Shown here: positions 46,834-57,540 of the stretch, piece by piece
Numbering within the stretch: the stretch's first letter is position 1
Layout of the letters: each line of letters opens with the position of its first letter
NCBI GenBank assembly: GCA_020284085.1
Contig: JACEVL010000147.1
Coordinates: 508,501 to 572,500 of the forward strand
Direction: 5' to 3'
DNA from: Aporrectodea caliginosa
Lineage: Eukaryota; Annelida; Clitellata; Crassiclitellata; Lumbricidae
DNA: 64,000 nucleotides
Program-made: the position numbers and the translations under genes
The notes under the pieces: generated by a model
The model's input: only the letters and a program-made list of their open reading frames with translations
Databases searched by the model: none
Told to the model about the DNA's origin: nothing

Positions 46834-46834
46834 T

Positions 46835-47695
46835 ACTCGAAGCACTTAGCTGTGGTTTAATTGTAATATTCCAAATGGCCTTGAGCTAATTCGCAGCCAG
46901 AGATAGATAAGTTGTAATGCTGGATAGAAGTAAAAGCAGTAAACGGGTAAAAGCAGCACATTTCTTTACACGCCTTCAGAGAATATATGGTCATTCGGAA
47001 TATCGGATGCAGTTTAGATACTAACAAAGCTATTCCACATGTCGTCTATGCTGTTGGCTGAAGCGGCCTGGAATTCTTTTGATAGTCATTGATCAATCCA
47101 ATTCCGCTCTCAGCATTACTGATATTTTTTTGCCTACTAATGTGATATGCACAGTGCTGTGCAGCCACTTGTGGCACAAATTTCACTCCTATAGGCCTAG
47201 TGCTTTTAAGTTGATGTATCAGCTTTGGAGCTTAGTTTCCGAGGTCGCCAGAGGTTACAATACTTAGATTAAATCCTCTCTGTGTAGCCTACTTTCGAAA
47301 AGGCTGACTGCTCAAAAATCCTCCAAATAGGCTTACTGCCTGAAATTTCGATTATTTATAATTTTTCCGTGTGCCCCTTACGATGTCTGCGACCCATCTA
47401 TAAGTAACTTCTTATTGGCGCCTGTATTATTGCTTGACTCAGCCACAAAAACTTTAAGGTCTGGCGCCATCCGTGTATTACAAATCCCGATGAAGCGCCT
47501 TGTTTGAAAGAAGCCGATAGTAGGATAAACTAATGGAAATGAATTTATGTGAAGTGGTTAACAAGAGCAGACTAGAAATACAGGTGCTATTAACTCTTAA
47601 TAAATTCGCACACGCAATATTGCAACATGTCGTTTCACAGTTGTTTAGCGTGACGCTTGTGACGGTGATACAAAAGGACAACAGAGCGTGTGTAG
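46835..47695. other. No gene seen
   Basis: AT-rich unique sequence. Short frames on both strands are unrecognised. Confidence 0.4.
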
Positions 47696-47696
47696 T

Positions 47697-47800
47697 TGTA
47701 ATTGTAATTGTAATTTTAACCGAACATTTATATAGATGATTAGCGTCCCTCCTTCTTTATCTAGGCTTGGGACTGGCACCGCCCGAAAAAAGGCAGTGGC
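47697..47800 (-). repeat. Dispersed repeat X, copy 3 with (ATTAC)n tail
   Basis: The reverse complement has GGCGGTGCCAGTCCCAAGCC, TAGATAAAGAAGGAGGGACG and CTAATCATCTATATAAATG, then (ATTAC)n. A GTCCCAAGCCT-type block matches the copy at 42 kb. The ATTAC tail resembles the one at 23.45 kb, so repeat X may be a SINE or LINE 3' end. Confidence 0.5.
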
Positions 47801-48079
47801 TTATTTGATATGTAGGAGTCCGTCCCAAGTGTGTCGCACGATCTGATGGCTTGAACTCTGCGAGGTCCTATAATGCTTTGTTGTCTTTTGCACACGTCTG
47901 TTTACTGTTCTCAACAGGGGGTCTATAAAATTTATATGAAGCAGATTCTTTGTATGAATTCAGAAGGAAATTGTAACGAATGGAATTTAGGCCACTGTCT
48001 GAAGCTGATTAAAGGTGCTCAAGGGCAAGAATACAACTATAGGAGTGCTACTGAAATATATGTAATATATATTTGAGCC

Positions 48080-48155
48080 TTTGAGCGCTTCTGAGTAGCT
48101 TCTTGAAAAGGCGCTATATAAATGCTCTGAATGAATGAATGAATGAATTAATATG
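48080..48155 (+). mobile_element. SINE family D, 3' end
   Basis: GAGCGCTTCTGAGTAGCTTC, TTGAAAAGGCGCTATATAAA and a CTCTG(AATG)n tail match the complete family D element at 51616. Confidence 0.7.
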
Positions 48156-48159
48156 GCGC

Positions 48160-49035
48160 TATAACCTTTGCTGTGGTTGTCTTGAAGAAAATTAGCTTAT
48201 GGTCTATAATGGATAATGGCTCCTCTATTATACGTGTTCTAGTCACGTGCTAGAGCCTGTGAATCTCCCGAGATGCTGGCTGCTGATTCTCGGTTCAGGT
48301 ATAGAGCACCAAGTAACTCGCGACGCCTTGAACGTTGATAAGACGGGGTCAAAGCTGCGTCGGCTTCACAGTGGCACCACATCGGATCCAATCACATTAG
48401 GTTCCTACTCTGCAGCCTCGTCGTGAATTAGCCTTGTAACGTTCACTTCTATTATACTGAGCGCCTCTGGTGGCCCCAGTGCTCCCGAGGGACGCCATTG
48501 ACTCCACGCGTATACTCACAAGTGGCCCTCGCGACTGATTTAGCGTTCTTGTTTCTTGAAACCTCTCCAGCAATGAGAGCAAATAAAAAGTCAAAGCGAT
48601 ATCTGGGACTGCAGCAGTATTTCTATATCACAGACAAATGTTTCCTGGAACACTTAAAAGTCAGGTTATGCTATGCCTATGATGTTTCATTGTAGGCCTA
48701 TTTTATGTTCTACGTCCACTGCCAGGGTCGTCTACGTTTCTGGTCTTTTGCGCTGGCCATGCATCTACGCTAGTCAATTCTATTGCTGGTAATTCAGTTT
48801 CCGATTCTGTTGCATTGCTTTCTGCTGTCGAGACTACTTCGCCTTTTGATTGGCCTACTTCTGCTGCTTTGCGAATGTACTCACTACCGCTATCATGGGT
48901 CTATAATGATTGCGGTTGGCAGTTGGTTTATTAAGGGATATTGTCACTAACTTGATGCGAAAAACGTTTATTGTCAGGATACTTTATACTCTTTTTAACT
49001 GTGTTTATAAGATGTATGTACACCAAAGTGCGATT
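48160..49035. other. No gene seen; possible retroposon tail at the end
   Basis: Mixed sequence with no supported exon. 48900-49085 ends TTAATAAAGAATATACTTAC with (TTAC)n, which resembles a retroposon 3' end similar to those of SINE families B and C. Confidence 0.4.
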
Positions 49036-49082
49036 AACAATTGGTTAATAAAGAATATACTTACTTACTTACTTACTTACTT

Positions 49083-49252
49083 AGGACATTTCCCCCGAAG
49101 TTGGAGTGATGAAAATAATTCTTTACTCTAATAGAAGTTAGATTGATGAAAGAAGGTCTTTACTTCAATAGAAGTTGGATTACTGACAGTTATCATGGTC
49201 GATGGTAGAGTTACATACTTACTGTTAGGGGGAATGTCGGTGGGGGGAATGT
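49083..49252. repeat. Segment bounded by inverted GGACATTCCCCC motifs
   Basis: TAGGACATTTCCCCC (49082) and, inverted, GGGGGGAATGTCC (ending near 49255) bound 170 bp. An internal direct repeat (TCTAATAGAAGTTAGATTGA and TTCAATAGAAGTTGGATTAC) is present. It may be a small inverted-repeat element related to the motif cluster at 36.2 kb. Confidence 0.45.
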
Positions 49253-49287
49253 CCGGATACCCGCTAACATAGTTATTGACTACATCA

Positions 49288-49520
49288 AGGGGGCCCGATA
49301 GCGCATTGGATAACATCTGGCATAGAGAGCGAGAGGTACCGAGTTCGAACCCGTAGGCGGACGTGCTTTGTGTTTCCAGGCTGCCTGTTCTGTTAGTAGT
49401 TAAGATTTAAATGTCTTCTGTCATTTGCGTTCTTGTGAATTGTTTCAATTGCATAACTGTACACTGTACCGGTTACGATGTGTCCACCGGATTGTTTCAA
49501 TAAAGGAAGAATTATTATTA
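49288..49520 (+). mobile_element. tRNA-derived SINE, family B
   Basis: TAGCGCATTGGATAACATC, GGTACCGAGTTCGAACCC, CTGCCTGTTCTGTTAGTAGT, AATTGCATAAC and a final CAATAAAGGAAGAATTATT with (ATT)n match the copy at 34474-34712. Confidence 0.75.
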
Positions 49521-49524
49521 TTAT

Positions 49525-50035
49525 CATCAACAATCGCATCTGATTCCAATTACGATTTTACTACTGTAAATTTCGGTCGGATTGGTTCCGTATTTCTGAT
49601 AACCGAATGCGCTGACTGGCTAAACATTTCCATCAAAAGACCTGCTATGGATTCAACAGATGTTGCCATTGAATTTACTGATCCTATCAGTCACAGTGAT
49701 ATTTGTCTAACTTGTTTATTTAACGGTAATTGTAATTGTAATGGTAATTACAACAATTTCCATAGCATCAGCAGCAGCAAGGCAGCAAGCCACTTCTGTA
49801 GTAATTGTGCGTGTCGATATAGAAGACACGGAGCCACTAATTGCTTGAATTAAATTGTCTGAACCGACTAGCCATTGGTAGACTGGCACTGGATTTTGTG
49901 TTTACGTAAGCGTTGAACGGTGGGAAGTGTACAAACTTACTCACAAAGAATTGAGAAGCACGAAGTTGTAACCATGTACCAATACCGTTTAGTGATTATG
50001 ACAGATGATAATAAGGAAATCCTGACTCAACTGTG
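49525..50035. other. No gene seen; open but unrecognised frame
   Basis: A frame at 49530-49850 is open and fairly diverse (FGRIGSVFLITECADWLNIS) but ends in an Asn/Cys-rich GTAATT repeat. I see no splice sites or domain to support it. Confidence 0.3.
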
Positions 50036-50039
50036 CAGC

Positions 50040-50135
50040 TTAAATTATTTGCATCATGTGAATTCTGTCAATGATCGATTGATCTACTCTAAACGGCATA
50101 TATCGCAGAATAGGAATGATATCAGAAACAATTAG
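50040..50135. repeat. ~95-bp segment duplicated at 53046
   Basis: TTATTTGCATCATGTGAATT, CTGTCAATGATCGATTG and CAGAATAGGAATGATATCAG correspond to 53046-53140 in the same orientation at roughly 80% identity by eye. The two copies flank the satellite, a SINE and a LINE end. Confidence 0.65.
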
Positions 50136-50178
50136 TGTACTGTATAATTCGATGACATTCTGTGACGCCACAGCAAGA

Positions 50179-51074
50179 CTAATCAGTTGTAAGTGATGTA
50201 TCATTGCAACTTAATCAGTTGTAAGCGATGTATAATTGCAACTTAATCAGTTGTAAGCGATGTATCATTGCTACTTAATCAGTTGTAAGCGATGTATCAT
50301 TGCAACTTAATCAGTTGTAAGCGATGTATCATTGCAACTTAGTCAGTTGTAAGCGATGTATCATTGCAACTTAATCAGTTGCAAGCGATGTATCATTGCT
50401 ACTTAATCAGTTGAAAGCGATGTATCATTGCAACTTAATCAGTTGCAAGCGATGTATCATTGCAACTTAGTCAGTTGCAAGCAATGTATCATTGCAACTT
50501 AGTCAGTTGAAAGCGATGTATCATTGCAACTTAATCAGTTGCAAGCGATGTATCATTGCAACTTAGTCAGTTGCAAGCGATGTATCATTGCAACTTAGTC
50601 AGTTGAAAGCGATGTATCATTGCAACTTAGTCAGTTGCAAGCGATGTATCATTGCAACTTAGTCAGTTGAAAGCAATGTATCATTGCAACTTAGTAAGTT
50701 GCAAGCGATGTATCATTGCAACTTAGTCAGTTGAAAGCGATGTATCATTGCAACTTAGTCAGTTGTAAGCGATGTATCATTGCAACTTAGTCAGTTGTAA
50801 GCGATGTATCATTGCAACTTAGTCAGTTGTAAGCGATGTATCATTGCAACTTAGTCAGTTGTAAGCGATGTATCATTGCAACTTAGTCAGTTGTAAGCGA
50901 TGTATCATTGCAACTTAGTAAGTTGCAAGCAATGTATCATTGCAACTTAGTAAGTTGCAATGTATCATTGCAACTTAATCAGTTGTAAGAGATGTATCAT
51001 TGCAACTTAATCAGTTGTAAGAGATGTATCATTGCAACTTAATCAGTTGTAAGAGATGTATCATTGCAGCTTAA
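50179..51074. repeat. 32-bp satellite, ~28 copies
   Basis: The unit is AGTTGTAAGCGATGTATCAT then TGCAACTTAGTC. The spacing is exactly 32 bp over most of the array, with one short unit near 50950. Units fall into GTAAGC, GCAAGC and GAAAGC variants and TTAATC or TTAGTC variants. CAACT and AGTTG in the unit are inverted, so each unit boundary can form a small stem. It is non-coding. Confidence 0.97.
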
Positions 51075-51600
51075 CCCTTTCATACCTTACATCACATATC
51101 ATATGAACAACTGCAAGGATCATCGAAGAAGAAAGAGTGTTACTGATATATGTGGTGCTGTAGTCTATTGGCCGTTTGCTGTATACTATAAACACCAATT
51201 TAAGTTACATAACATCAAAGTACATAGCACTACGTCGCATTATATCATGGGTAATCAGCTGTTGGAAATGATTCGTGTGGCGGAACGAAATGCTGGCAGA
51301 CAGCCGAAAGACTTAACCGACCATGCATTGACGAACGAACGGTTATAAGTCAGCCAATTGCCAATTGACCCAGAAAGACACGATCAGTTATGAAATCAAT
51401 TATTGCATGAATTATACGACGAATAATAAGCAGCGTCTGGCATGATAATTCATGTCTTCGCCTCATGTTGAGCTGAAGATAAACATTGTCTTCTCTTTAA
51501 GCACAGCGATGTTTCTTCGTTGCATGCGGTTTTCTAACTTGGTTCTGTTACTTGATACTTCTGCACAAAAATAAATATTTTAAATCTATTTATTTCAACG
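51075..51600. other. No gene seen
   Basis: A 94-codon frame at 51064-51348 starts inside the satellite and is not recognised. No splice support. Confidence 0.3.
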
Positions 51601-51615
51601 GAACCACAATTATTT

Positions 51616-51839
51616 CATTTCATTTCATTTCAGATATTTATATAGCGCCCCTTCAAGATTTCTACTCAGAGGCGCTCCCGACTACAGCGCGGACACTGAA
51701 TCGGAGTTTCACGCCGAAGCGCACGAGCAATTGCGAGTGAAGGACTTGCCCAGGGTCCCTACGCGGCGGCTTGGGGTGGATTCGAACCCGCAACCCTCCG
51801 GCTGCAAGGCACCGAACATACCTCTACACCACCGCGCCC
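51616..51839 (-). mobile_element. SINE family D, complete, with target duplication
   Basis: The reverse complement starts GGGGCGCGGTGGTGTAGAGG (A-box region), then GGGTTGCGGGTTCGAATCC (B box) and GACCCTGGGCAAGTCCTTCA. It continues through GGGAGCGCCTCTGAGTAGAA and TTGAAGGGGCGCTATATAAA to a (GAAAT)n tail. CACAATTATTT (51605-51615) and CACATTTATTT (51840-51850) form a near-perfect 11-bp target duplication. This is the reference copy for the truncated family D tails at 5745, 8283 and 48080. Confidence 0.88.
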
Positions 51840-51929
51840 CACATTTATTTATAGCATTTATTGCTATTATTAGCAATAAATGCATAAAATCAAAATGTCA
51901 CATTAGTAAGTCTGACCCATATAGTCTCT

Positions 51930-52270
51930 TGCAATGGTTAATTTACCGATCATCCTCCTACCTTAGTCTTTCTCGAACACCTGTCACTCACTACTCATAT
52001 CAAGTTCTCCTTCAACCGAGCCATATGCCACACTGCATCACGACTCTGGAACGATCTTCCTCTAAATTCCGCAAATTTTCGGTTCCTCCATCATAATAGC
52101 CAATCACCCACCATCTTTTGCCCCAGGCTCCTCTATAGGCCATTCCAAAAATGTTACCAAGTGTCACATCTTTCACCCCTCGGCCTCAGGCTTTCCATTC
52201 AAAACTGAAGTCTCATCTCTTTAGTCTTTAAGAATTCCTACTCCGACTCATCTGATCTTCCGCCTTCCAT
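51930..52270 (+). mobile_element. LINE family B (CR1/L2-like), 3' ORF remnant
   Basis: Frames give ASRLWNDLPLNSANFRFLHH and, after shifts, FHSKLKSHLFSL and a stop, parallel to the copy at 15165-15480. The frame is interrupted. It lies directly beyond the family D SINE. Confidence 0.65.
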
Positions 52271-52274
52271 GCAA

Positions 52275-52550
52275 TTGTCGACCTAAGCGACATTCGCTTT
52301 AGCAACCATATTCTACTGCCTCCTCTCCTGATCTAGACCCGTTGGCAAACGGACTGGGATTTCTTTTTGCCGACTCTTTTGACGACCCCTCTGACTCGAG
52401 TCACTCGACGCAGCATTCTTGTATAAGCTGGTGCCCCGCGCTTAGCATTTCCGTGGCGCATCATACAGCTTGAGTTTATAAATGATCAAATACGATTCGC
52501 GCATCTGAAACGAAGGGCGTTATAAATCCTTGTCAAAGTCTTGCATTGGT
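52275..52550. other. No gene seen
   Basis: Mixed sequence. TAAATGATCAAATACGATT near 52478 repeats part of the next feature. Confidence 0.35.
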
Positions 52551-52569
52551 ATCGAGTTTTCTCTGTGTA

Positions 52570-52665
52570 GTTAATTGTATTGTATTTGATCATTTATAAA
52601 GCGCTTCTCATAGCATAAGCCTTTCAGAAGCGCTCCCAGTGCGAGGTACTCCGAGGAAAAAGGAA
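52570..52665 (-). mobile_element. SINE-like 3' end
   Basis: The reverse complement reads CACTGGGAGCGCTTCTGAAA, AGAAGCGCTTTATAAATG and ATCAAATACAATACAATTAA. The AGCGCTTCTGA and GCGCT(T/A)TATAAATG blocks relate it to family D or a sister SINE with another tail. Confidence 0.5.
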
Positions 52666-53045
52666 GGTTTCAACTTTTAAGGTGAGAGAAAGAGGTATTC
52701 ATGTGCCGACAGACAGATGCATACAGAGAGAAACATACACACAGTAAGAGTGAGAAAGTAAGAGACAGAAAGAGAAAGAAATAATCGAAGATGATGACAA
52801 AATGATGAATATAAGATAATTTCATATTCGTGTTTATTTTCTGCGCCTGTATATATATAGTCGTGTATGAGTTTCTTTGATAAGAGCGGTGGAAAATAAT
52901 AGCAGGACAAACGAACCGACGAAAGATGGAGATAAGGAGAACGAGATGAATAAAGAGTCGACGGTATCTGTTGGAATTAAATTAATAGGACTATCTTAAT
53001 ACGCTTTACCAGTCGGAGCCTGGTCACTGATCAGGTGATTTCTAT

Positions 53046-53140
53046 AAGTTATTTGCATCTTGTGAATTCTGTCACTGATCGATTGGTATAAACGGAATAC
53101 AACACAGAATAGGAATTGGTCTTAGAAGTAATTATGATGA
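53046..53140. repeat. Second copy of the 50040 segment
   Basis: TTATTTGCATCTTGTGAATT, CTGTCACTGATCGATTG and CAGAATAGGAATTGGTC match 50040-50135 in the same orientation. Confidence 0.65.
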
Positions 53141-53144
53141 AGAT

Positions 53145-53153
53145 AAGAGAGGC

Positions 53154-53184
<31 letters not shown>

Positions 53185-53800
53185 CAGACAGACAGACAGG
53201 TTGACACAGAGTGAGACAGAGTGAGAGAAAGATAGAGAGAAAGATAGAGAGAAAAAAGAGAGGAAGAAAGATAAAGAGAGAAAGAAAGATAAAGAGATAA
53301 AGACAGACAGACAGACAGAGACAGACAGAGACAGAGATAGCCGAATACTGGAAAGAAAGGAAGAATAGCGATGCTGGAAGGGATATGGAGTTGAAGAGAA
53401 GATGGGGAGGGGAAATACGACGCTGCAGAGGAGAGGGTGAAAAAGAAGGCAGCTGCCCACAAATGAAGATGACAAGGGTAGTTGAATTAGGGTACAAAGG
53501 AAGGAAGGCAATTAAACACATAAAGACTGAATTAGAGTAGGGAGACAGATATAATAAGTGATATACTGAACAAGACAGAGGCAGAAATGAGAGAAACGAG
53601 ACAGAAAGGCAGACATAGAGAAACAGACGGAGAGACAGATGAAGACTTAAAAGGGGTAAGCAGATGGGAGGTGATATATCAAGACAAACTGAGGCACTAA
53701 GAGAAGAGACAGGAATTCAGACAGACAGACAAAATAGACCGATGACGGCCGATAGATAAGATACGGTGAGATGGAGCGAGTCAGAGAGAAAGTATTCGGA
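53145..53800. repeat. GACAGA/GAGA-rich tract
   Basis: (GACAGA)n, GAGAAAGATA and ACAGACAG repeats are dense to 53345 and scattered to 53800. The overlapping minus-strand Ser/Leu frames are artefacts. Confidence 0.85.
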
Positions 53801-53804
53801 AGAT

Positions 53805-54255
53805 GATGGGAGGTAATAAGAGATAATTACAAGAATGAAGAAGGGTGAAAGGGTGATAAACTGTACCTTGCAGGACCATGTTAACAGGCAAATATATTAA
53901 TACCTGAGAAATTCAGACAACATAGTTTGTATACGTTTATAAATTGGCAAACTGTCATCAAGCATCCGTCAAATGTTTGTCGGCTATAACATAACTCAGT
54001 CGATCCCAGCAAACCAGCGCCTGTTTTCTCTGAATTTATCCGTATCAGTTCAAAGTAACATTCATTTATTATGTAATGCTTTCTAATGCTTTCTATTGAC
54101 GCCAGCGGCATTAAAAGCTGCACGAAGGGTGATATTGATTCCCACTGTAACAGTGGTTGCTTCGTGTGACTTACTCTGATAACGACCACTTGATGGGTGG
54201 TAAATTCATGGCAGACAGACAACTATTTAGGTGAATGACTGTATAGTCCTTACTC
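53805..54255. other. No gene seen
   Basis: A minus-strand frame at 53881-54222 (113 codons) is open and mixed in composition but is not recognised and has no clear splice sites. Confidence 0.3.
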
Positions 54256-54258
54256 TAG

Positions 54259-54337
54259 ACACAAAAACCATATGCCACGGATGAAATGGGTTGTAAAGTT
54301 CTGCCTGAAGGTGCAACACGTGTCCGCCACGGGTCAG
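54259..54337 (+). CDS. Weak candidate exon with a perfect donor
   Basis: TTACTCTAG (ending 54258) is a modest acceptor. GTCAG followed by GTAAGT (54338) is the perfect donor consensus. Within 79 bases two frames are open: one from the acceptor (TQKPYATDEMGCKVLPEGAT) and one from an ATG at 54271 (MPRMKWVVKFCLKVQHVSA) that ends in phase 0. It may be an internal exon, a first coding exon, or chance. No family recognised. Confidence 0.25.
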
Positions 54338-54339
54338 GT

Positions 54340-55020
54340 AAGTGAACTTTAGCGGCCATTCATCAAATTCGTCGGCCTCTGTCATCTCCTGTCGGATGCT
54401 CTTCCGGTACTTAGTTCATTAGGAATGAGTCACGGTCTGTCCAAGTCTGTCCAAGTAAGGCACGCCGCCCTTGCCCTAATGAGTATGCTGCCTCCTAAGA
54501 AAAAGTTGATCGATCTTTATTACGCGGAATTTAGTGCATCTTTACAACTCTGCATATCTGTGCTTAGTATCTGCCAACTGGCCTATTAAGGGGAACTATT
54601 TCTGAATGATTATATGTGTTACATAGGATGTTTTAAGGGGCATTATCTAATTTAAGTTGTATTATGTGGTACCATATCGTGTCTTGATAATTAAGGTATA
54701 GACAACTGGGATATTGCAGGTGCAAATCTGCATGGCTTAGGCTGGAAAGCCACACAGCTAAGATTGATATTGTAGATCCGATTGTATACGAGATCTCTGA
54801 TAAAGTTACAAGTCGCAGAATGGCCGAGACATTCCAGGAATTACTCACTCAGATTGTCAAAACGATAAGCACAGTAAGCACAATGAAGTAACCACCTAAT
54901 CGCATAATCGAAAATCATAGTGATTTTTTTGTCACATGCATTATTTCTCAAGTCTCTCATGCACAGTGGCTTACTGGCCTTTCTAATTAGTTGTCAGAGA
55001 TACGGCTTTATTGCAAAGCA
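54340..55020. other. No gene seen
   Basis: Unique AT-rich sequence. The minus-strand frame at 54633-54848 is unrecognised. Confidence 0.4.
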
Positions 55021-55024
55021 TTGA

Positions 55025-55487
55025 GGGGCCGTCCATAAATGACGTCACGCACCTAGGGGTGGGAGGGGGTCGGAAATTTGTGACGATGTGTGACATGGGG
55101 GTGGGGGCCTGAGAAGTGTGACGTCACACCAGGTCTATGTTATTAAATTTAACAATTAACAACAATTTAATTTAATTACTAACAGCACTAATTTTGAGGA
55201 TTAAATTTTAATTATCTTTTTAATTATTTTAATGTATACGGGCACCATTATGAATAATTTTCTAATTATTTCAATATTTGGTCACCGTTAGATTTTAAAA
55301 TATTCATGCTTTCCATTTATTTCTTCCATGAAGGAGCATTTTGCTTCTCTATGGAAATTTTGTTTTTTGGGGGTCAGAGCTTTGTGAAGTCATTTTCAGA
55401 GTGGGTGTTACTTTTTGTGACGAAGTGTGACGAGGGGGAGGGTTAAAAATCGGCCAAAATTGCGTGACGTCATTTATGGACGGCCCC
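55025..55487. mobile_element. MITE with 27-bp terminal inverted repeats and CRE sites
   Basis: GGGGCCGTCCATAAATGACG (start of a 27-bp repeat, 55025-55051) is matched perfectly by its inverse at 55461-55487. The core is AT-rich with no frame. GGGGCCGTCCATAAAT ends are common in invertebrate MITEs. I do not assign a superfamily, because no clear target duplication is visible and pairing may extend a few bases outward. TGACGTCA occurs at 55040, 55119 and 55465. Confidence 0.82.
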
Positions 55488-55649
55488 CAAGGCGTGACTG
55501 AGACTAGGAATTCATACTTCAGAAACTGACAATTGGCATATATAAATTTCGTTCTCCACAACACTGATGTCCGCGTACACCTGACAAGAAGTTCCAATTC
55601 CTATTACCTACCTTAAGCCCACACTAATACGGTAATACCCGGCTATTTT

Positions 55650-56135
55650 CAATAAGATATACAGGACCCCGCAAATGGAACGAATTGCCCGTGCCCATTC
55701 GCCAGCAACCCAGTTTGTGGCTCTTCAAACGTAAGCTATATAGGCCTACGTTCCCTTCTTTTTAATAAAAAAGAAGGGAACGTGCCTTTAACGTTTGATC
55801 ACAATAGAATATGTAAGCTAGCATTACAGCTTAAATTCTGCTCGCCTGATGTTGAGTCTTTTTTAGTTAAGTCCTTGATTAAGTCTCTACTTTATGTGAT
55901 TTTATTAGTAGACCTATGCCTCATTCAAGTTTTTTCTGACGATTCAAATTGTAATTAGGTATGTGGCTATTTCATATCTTGGTACTTTGCGACACAGGTG
56001 GCCCTACGTAGCGGGGTCCACGCCCCCTTCTGGGTTTTCTGAGTAACCTGAGACATGTCCATTAGCATTATTGTATCCACCTATACTATTTCTGGATGGT
56101 TACCGAATAAATGAATTTGAATTTGAATTTAAATT
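55650..56135 (+). mobile_element. LINE family A 3' end (ORF end plus 3' UTR)
   Basis: Codons from 55676 read WNELPVPIRQQPSLWLFKRK and stop at 55763, parallel to the copy at 18319. The 3' UTR has GTGGCCCTACGTAGCGGGG and CTTCTGGGT blocks and ends CGAATAAATG with (AATTTG)n. A 16-bp perfect hairpin overlaps the stop codon. The copy is 5'-truncated. Confidence 0.75.
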
Positions 56136-57275
56136 ATGTAGCTTAACACCAGGTATTCAGCGTATATACACATATATGTATGCTGTTTCTTCTGTTGTAT
56201 ATAATATACTGTATATATTTACCTCTGATGAGTCTTTTTTGAGAAGGCGCCGTACAAAGTGTTGACTAAATTTACAGGTGTGATCAGGTGATATTAGATT
56301 AGATGGTTTGAAACCAGGCGGTCTCTGAATCTCGAGTATATGCTCCACAAGATGATAGTCTATATATATAGTCTATACCGTCTGTGCTCTCTAGACGTAA
56401 CAATATGCCATGCCTATAGCTTCAGACATAGTCCAGAATCTTTGCAGAAATATACCGCACATCTCTGTGTATTATACTGTACATACTGGTGCATAGGATC
56501 TCTGTGCTTTTGTATACATACAGGTTCATCTGTTTAATTCATGAATCTAACTTTGCAATCATTTTTACGTTTGATAGGACGCGTTGAAACGGTGTCATAT
56601 ATCGGCTATAATGGCGGACAATGGTCTGCTACATTGTTATTGTTCACAGCAATTTCCTCTGTAGCCGTGTGGTCCCCTTATCGCGTCAAACTGGGTTATA
56701 TGAAACGAGCCTTTTCTCTTGCCTTATCTCGGCTTTCGTCTCATCCTCTGCGCTATCCATTGGCCTGTCGTGATGTGATATATAGACTGCCCCACCATAC
56801 GATTATGTACAGACATATCAACCGATCTATCTCCTTCCTACGCAGTCGGGCACAATGTATTCACAACTTTTGGCAAAACAATAATAGACGATGATATCAG
56901 CCCACTGCCCCCCCCCAACCCCCAACCCCGGAAACTAATGCTCATACATGCAGCCACACACGCACGCACACACACGCACACACACACACAGGCCTACATA
57001 CACGTACACACATAAGAATAGTCAAATATGTAGGACGAATGTATTTTAAAAAACGAGGCCAAGGACTGGGGCGGTACATTATAATTATTATTAAGGGCGG
57101 AAAAGGTTAAAAATTAAAACTCGTAAAGTTAAAAATTGAACAATAAATTTAAGTTAAAACTGTCCCCGCGACAGCAAATAGATGTAATTAAACTGATGAT
57201 AAAAGTTAAAGCTCTGGGACAGACATTAGGAAGGCAAGGAACTCATCCTTGGGTGGCAGACAGTAAAATCTGCCC
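56136..57275. other. No gene seen; (CA)n and a C-run
   Basis: A 117-codon frame at 56541-56894 is unrecognised. A C-run lies at 56909-56917 and (CACA)n at 56952-57010. Confidence 0.4.
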
Positions 57276-57279
57276 TGGG

Positions 57280-57410
57280 TAGAAGACAGAGGAAGGAAGG
57301 AGAAGGAAGAGAAGGAGGAAGATAAGAAGGAAGGAGAAAGGCAGCAAATAAGGAACAGAAGAAGAACAAAGAGGAAGAGAAGAATGCGAAGAAGCATGCA
57401 GAAGGAAGAG
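57280..57410. repeat. GA-rich tract sharing a core with 61385-61530
   Basis: GGAAGGAGAAGG repeats with a shared core GCAAATAAGGAACAGAA (57343) that returns at 61412 in the same orientation. The two tracts bracket the palindrome-rich region. Confidence 0.7.
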
Positions 57411-57424
57411 ATACACTGTAAATC

Positions 57425-57540
57425 CTCAGAACGCCGAACGCGTCCGGCAGCACATCTCACGCGTTCTATAAATGAACACGGGCGTTTAAAAATATGAACA
57501 CGCGTGTTCAATACGACGCGTCGTGCGTTCATGTTACGGA
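57425..57540. repeat. Palindrome cluster, GAACAC type, left
   Basis: TGAACACGCGTGTTCA (57495-57510) and ACGACGCGTCGT (57513-57524) are perfect palindromes. Nearby GAACGCGTCCGG and CACGCGTTCTATAAATG resemble blocks at 61 kb. Confidence 0.75.

Noticed and set aside
50179..51074. CRISPR array
   Set aside because: Units are contiguous 32-bp repeats with no unique spacers, and the DNA is eukaryotic.
57206..57532. 108-codon minus-strand frame
   Set aside because: Its middle is the GA-rich tract read as Leu/Ser/Phe, and its start lies in the palindrome cluster.
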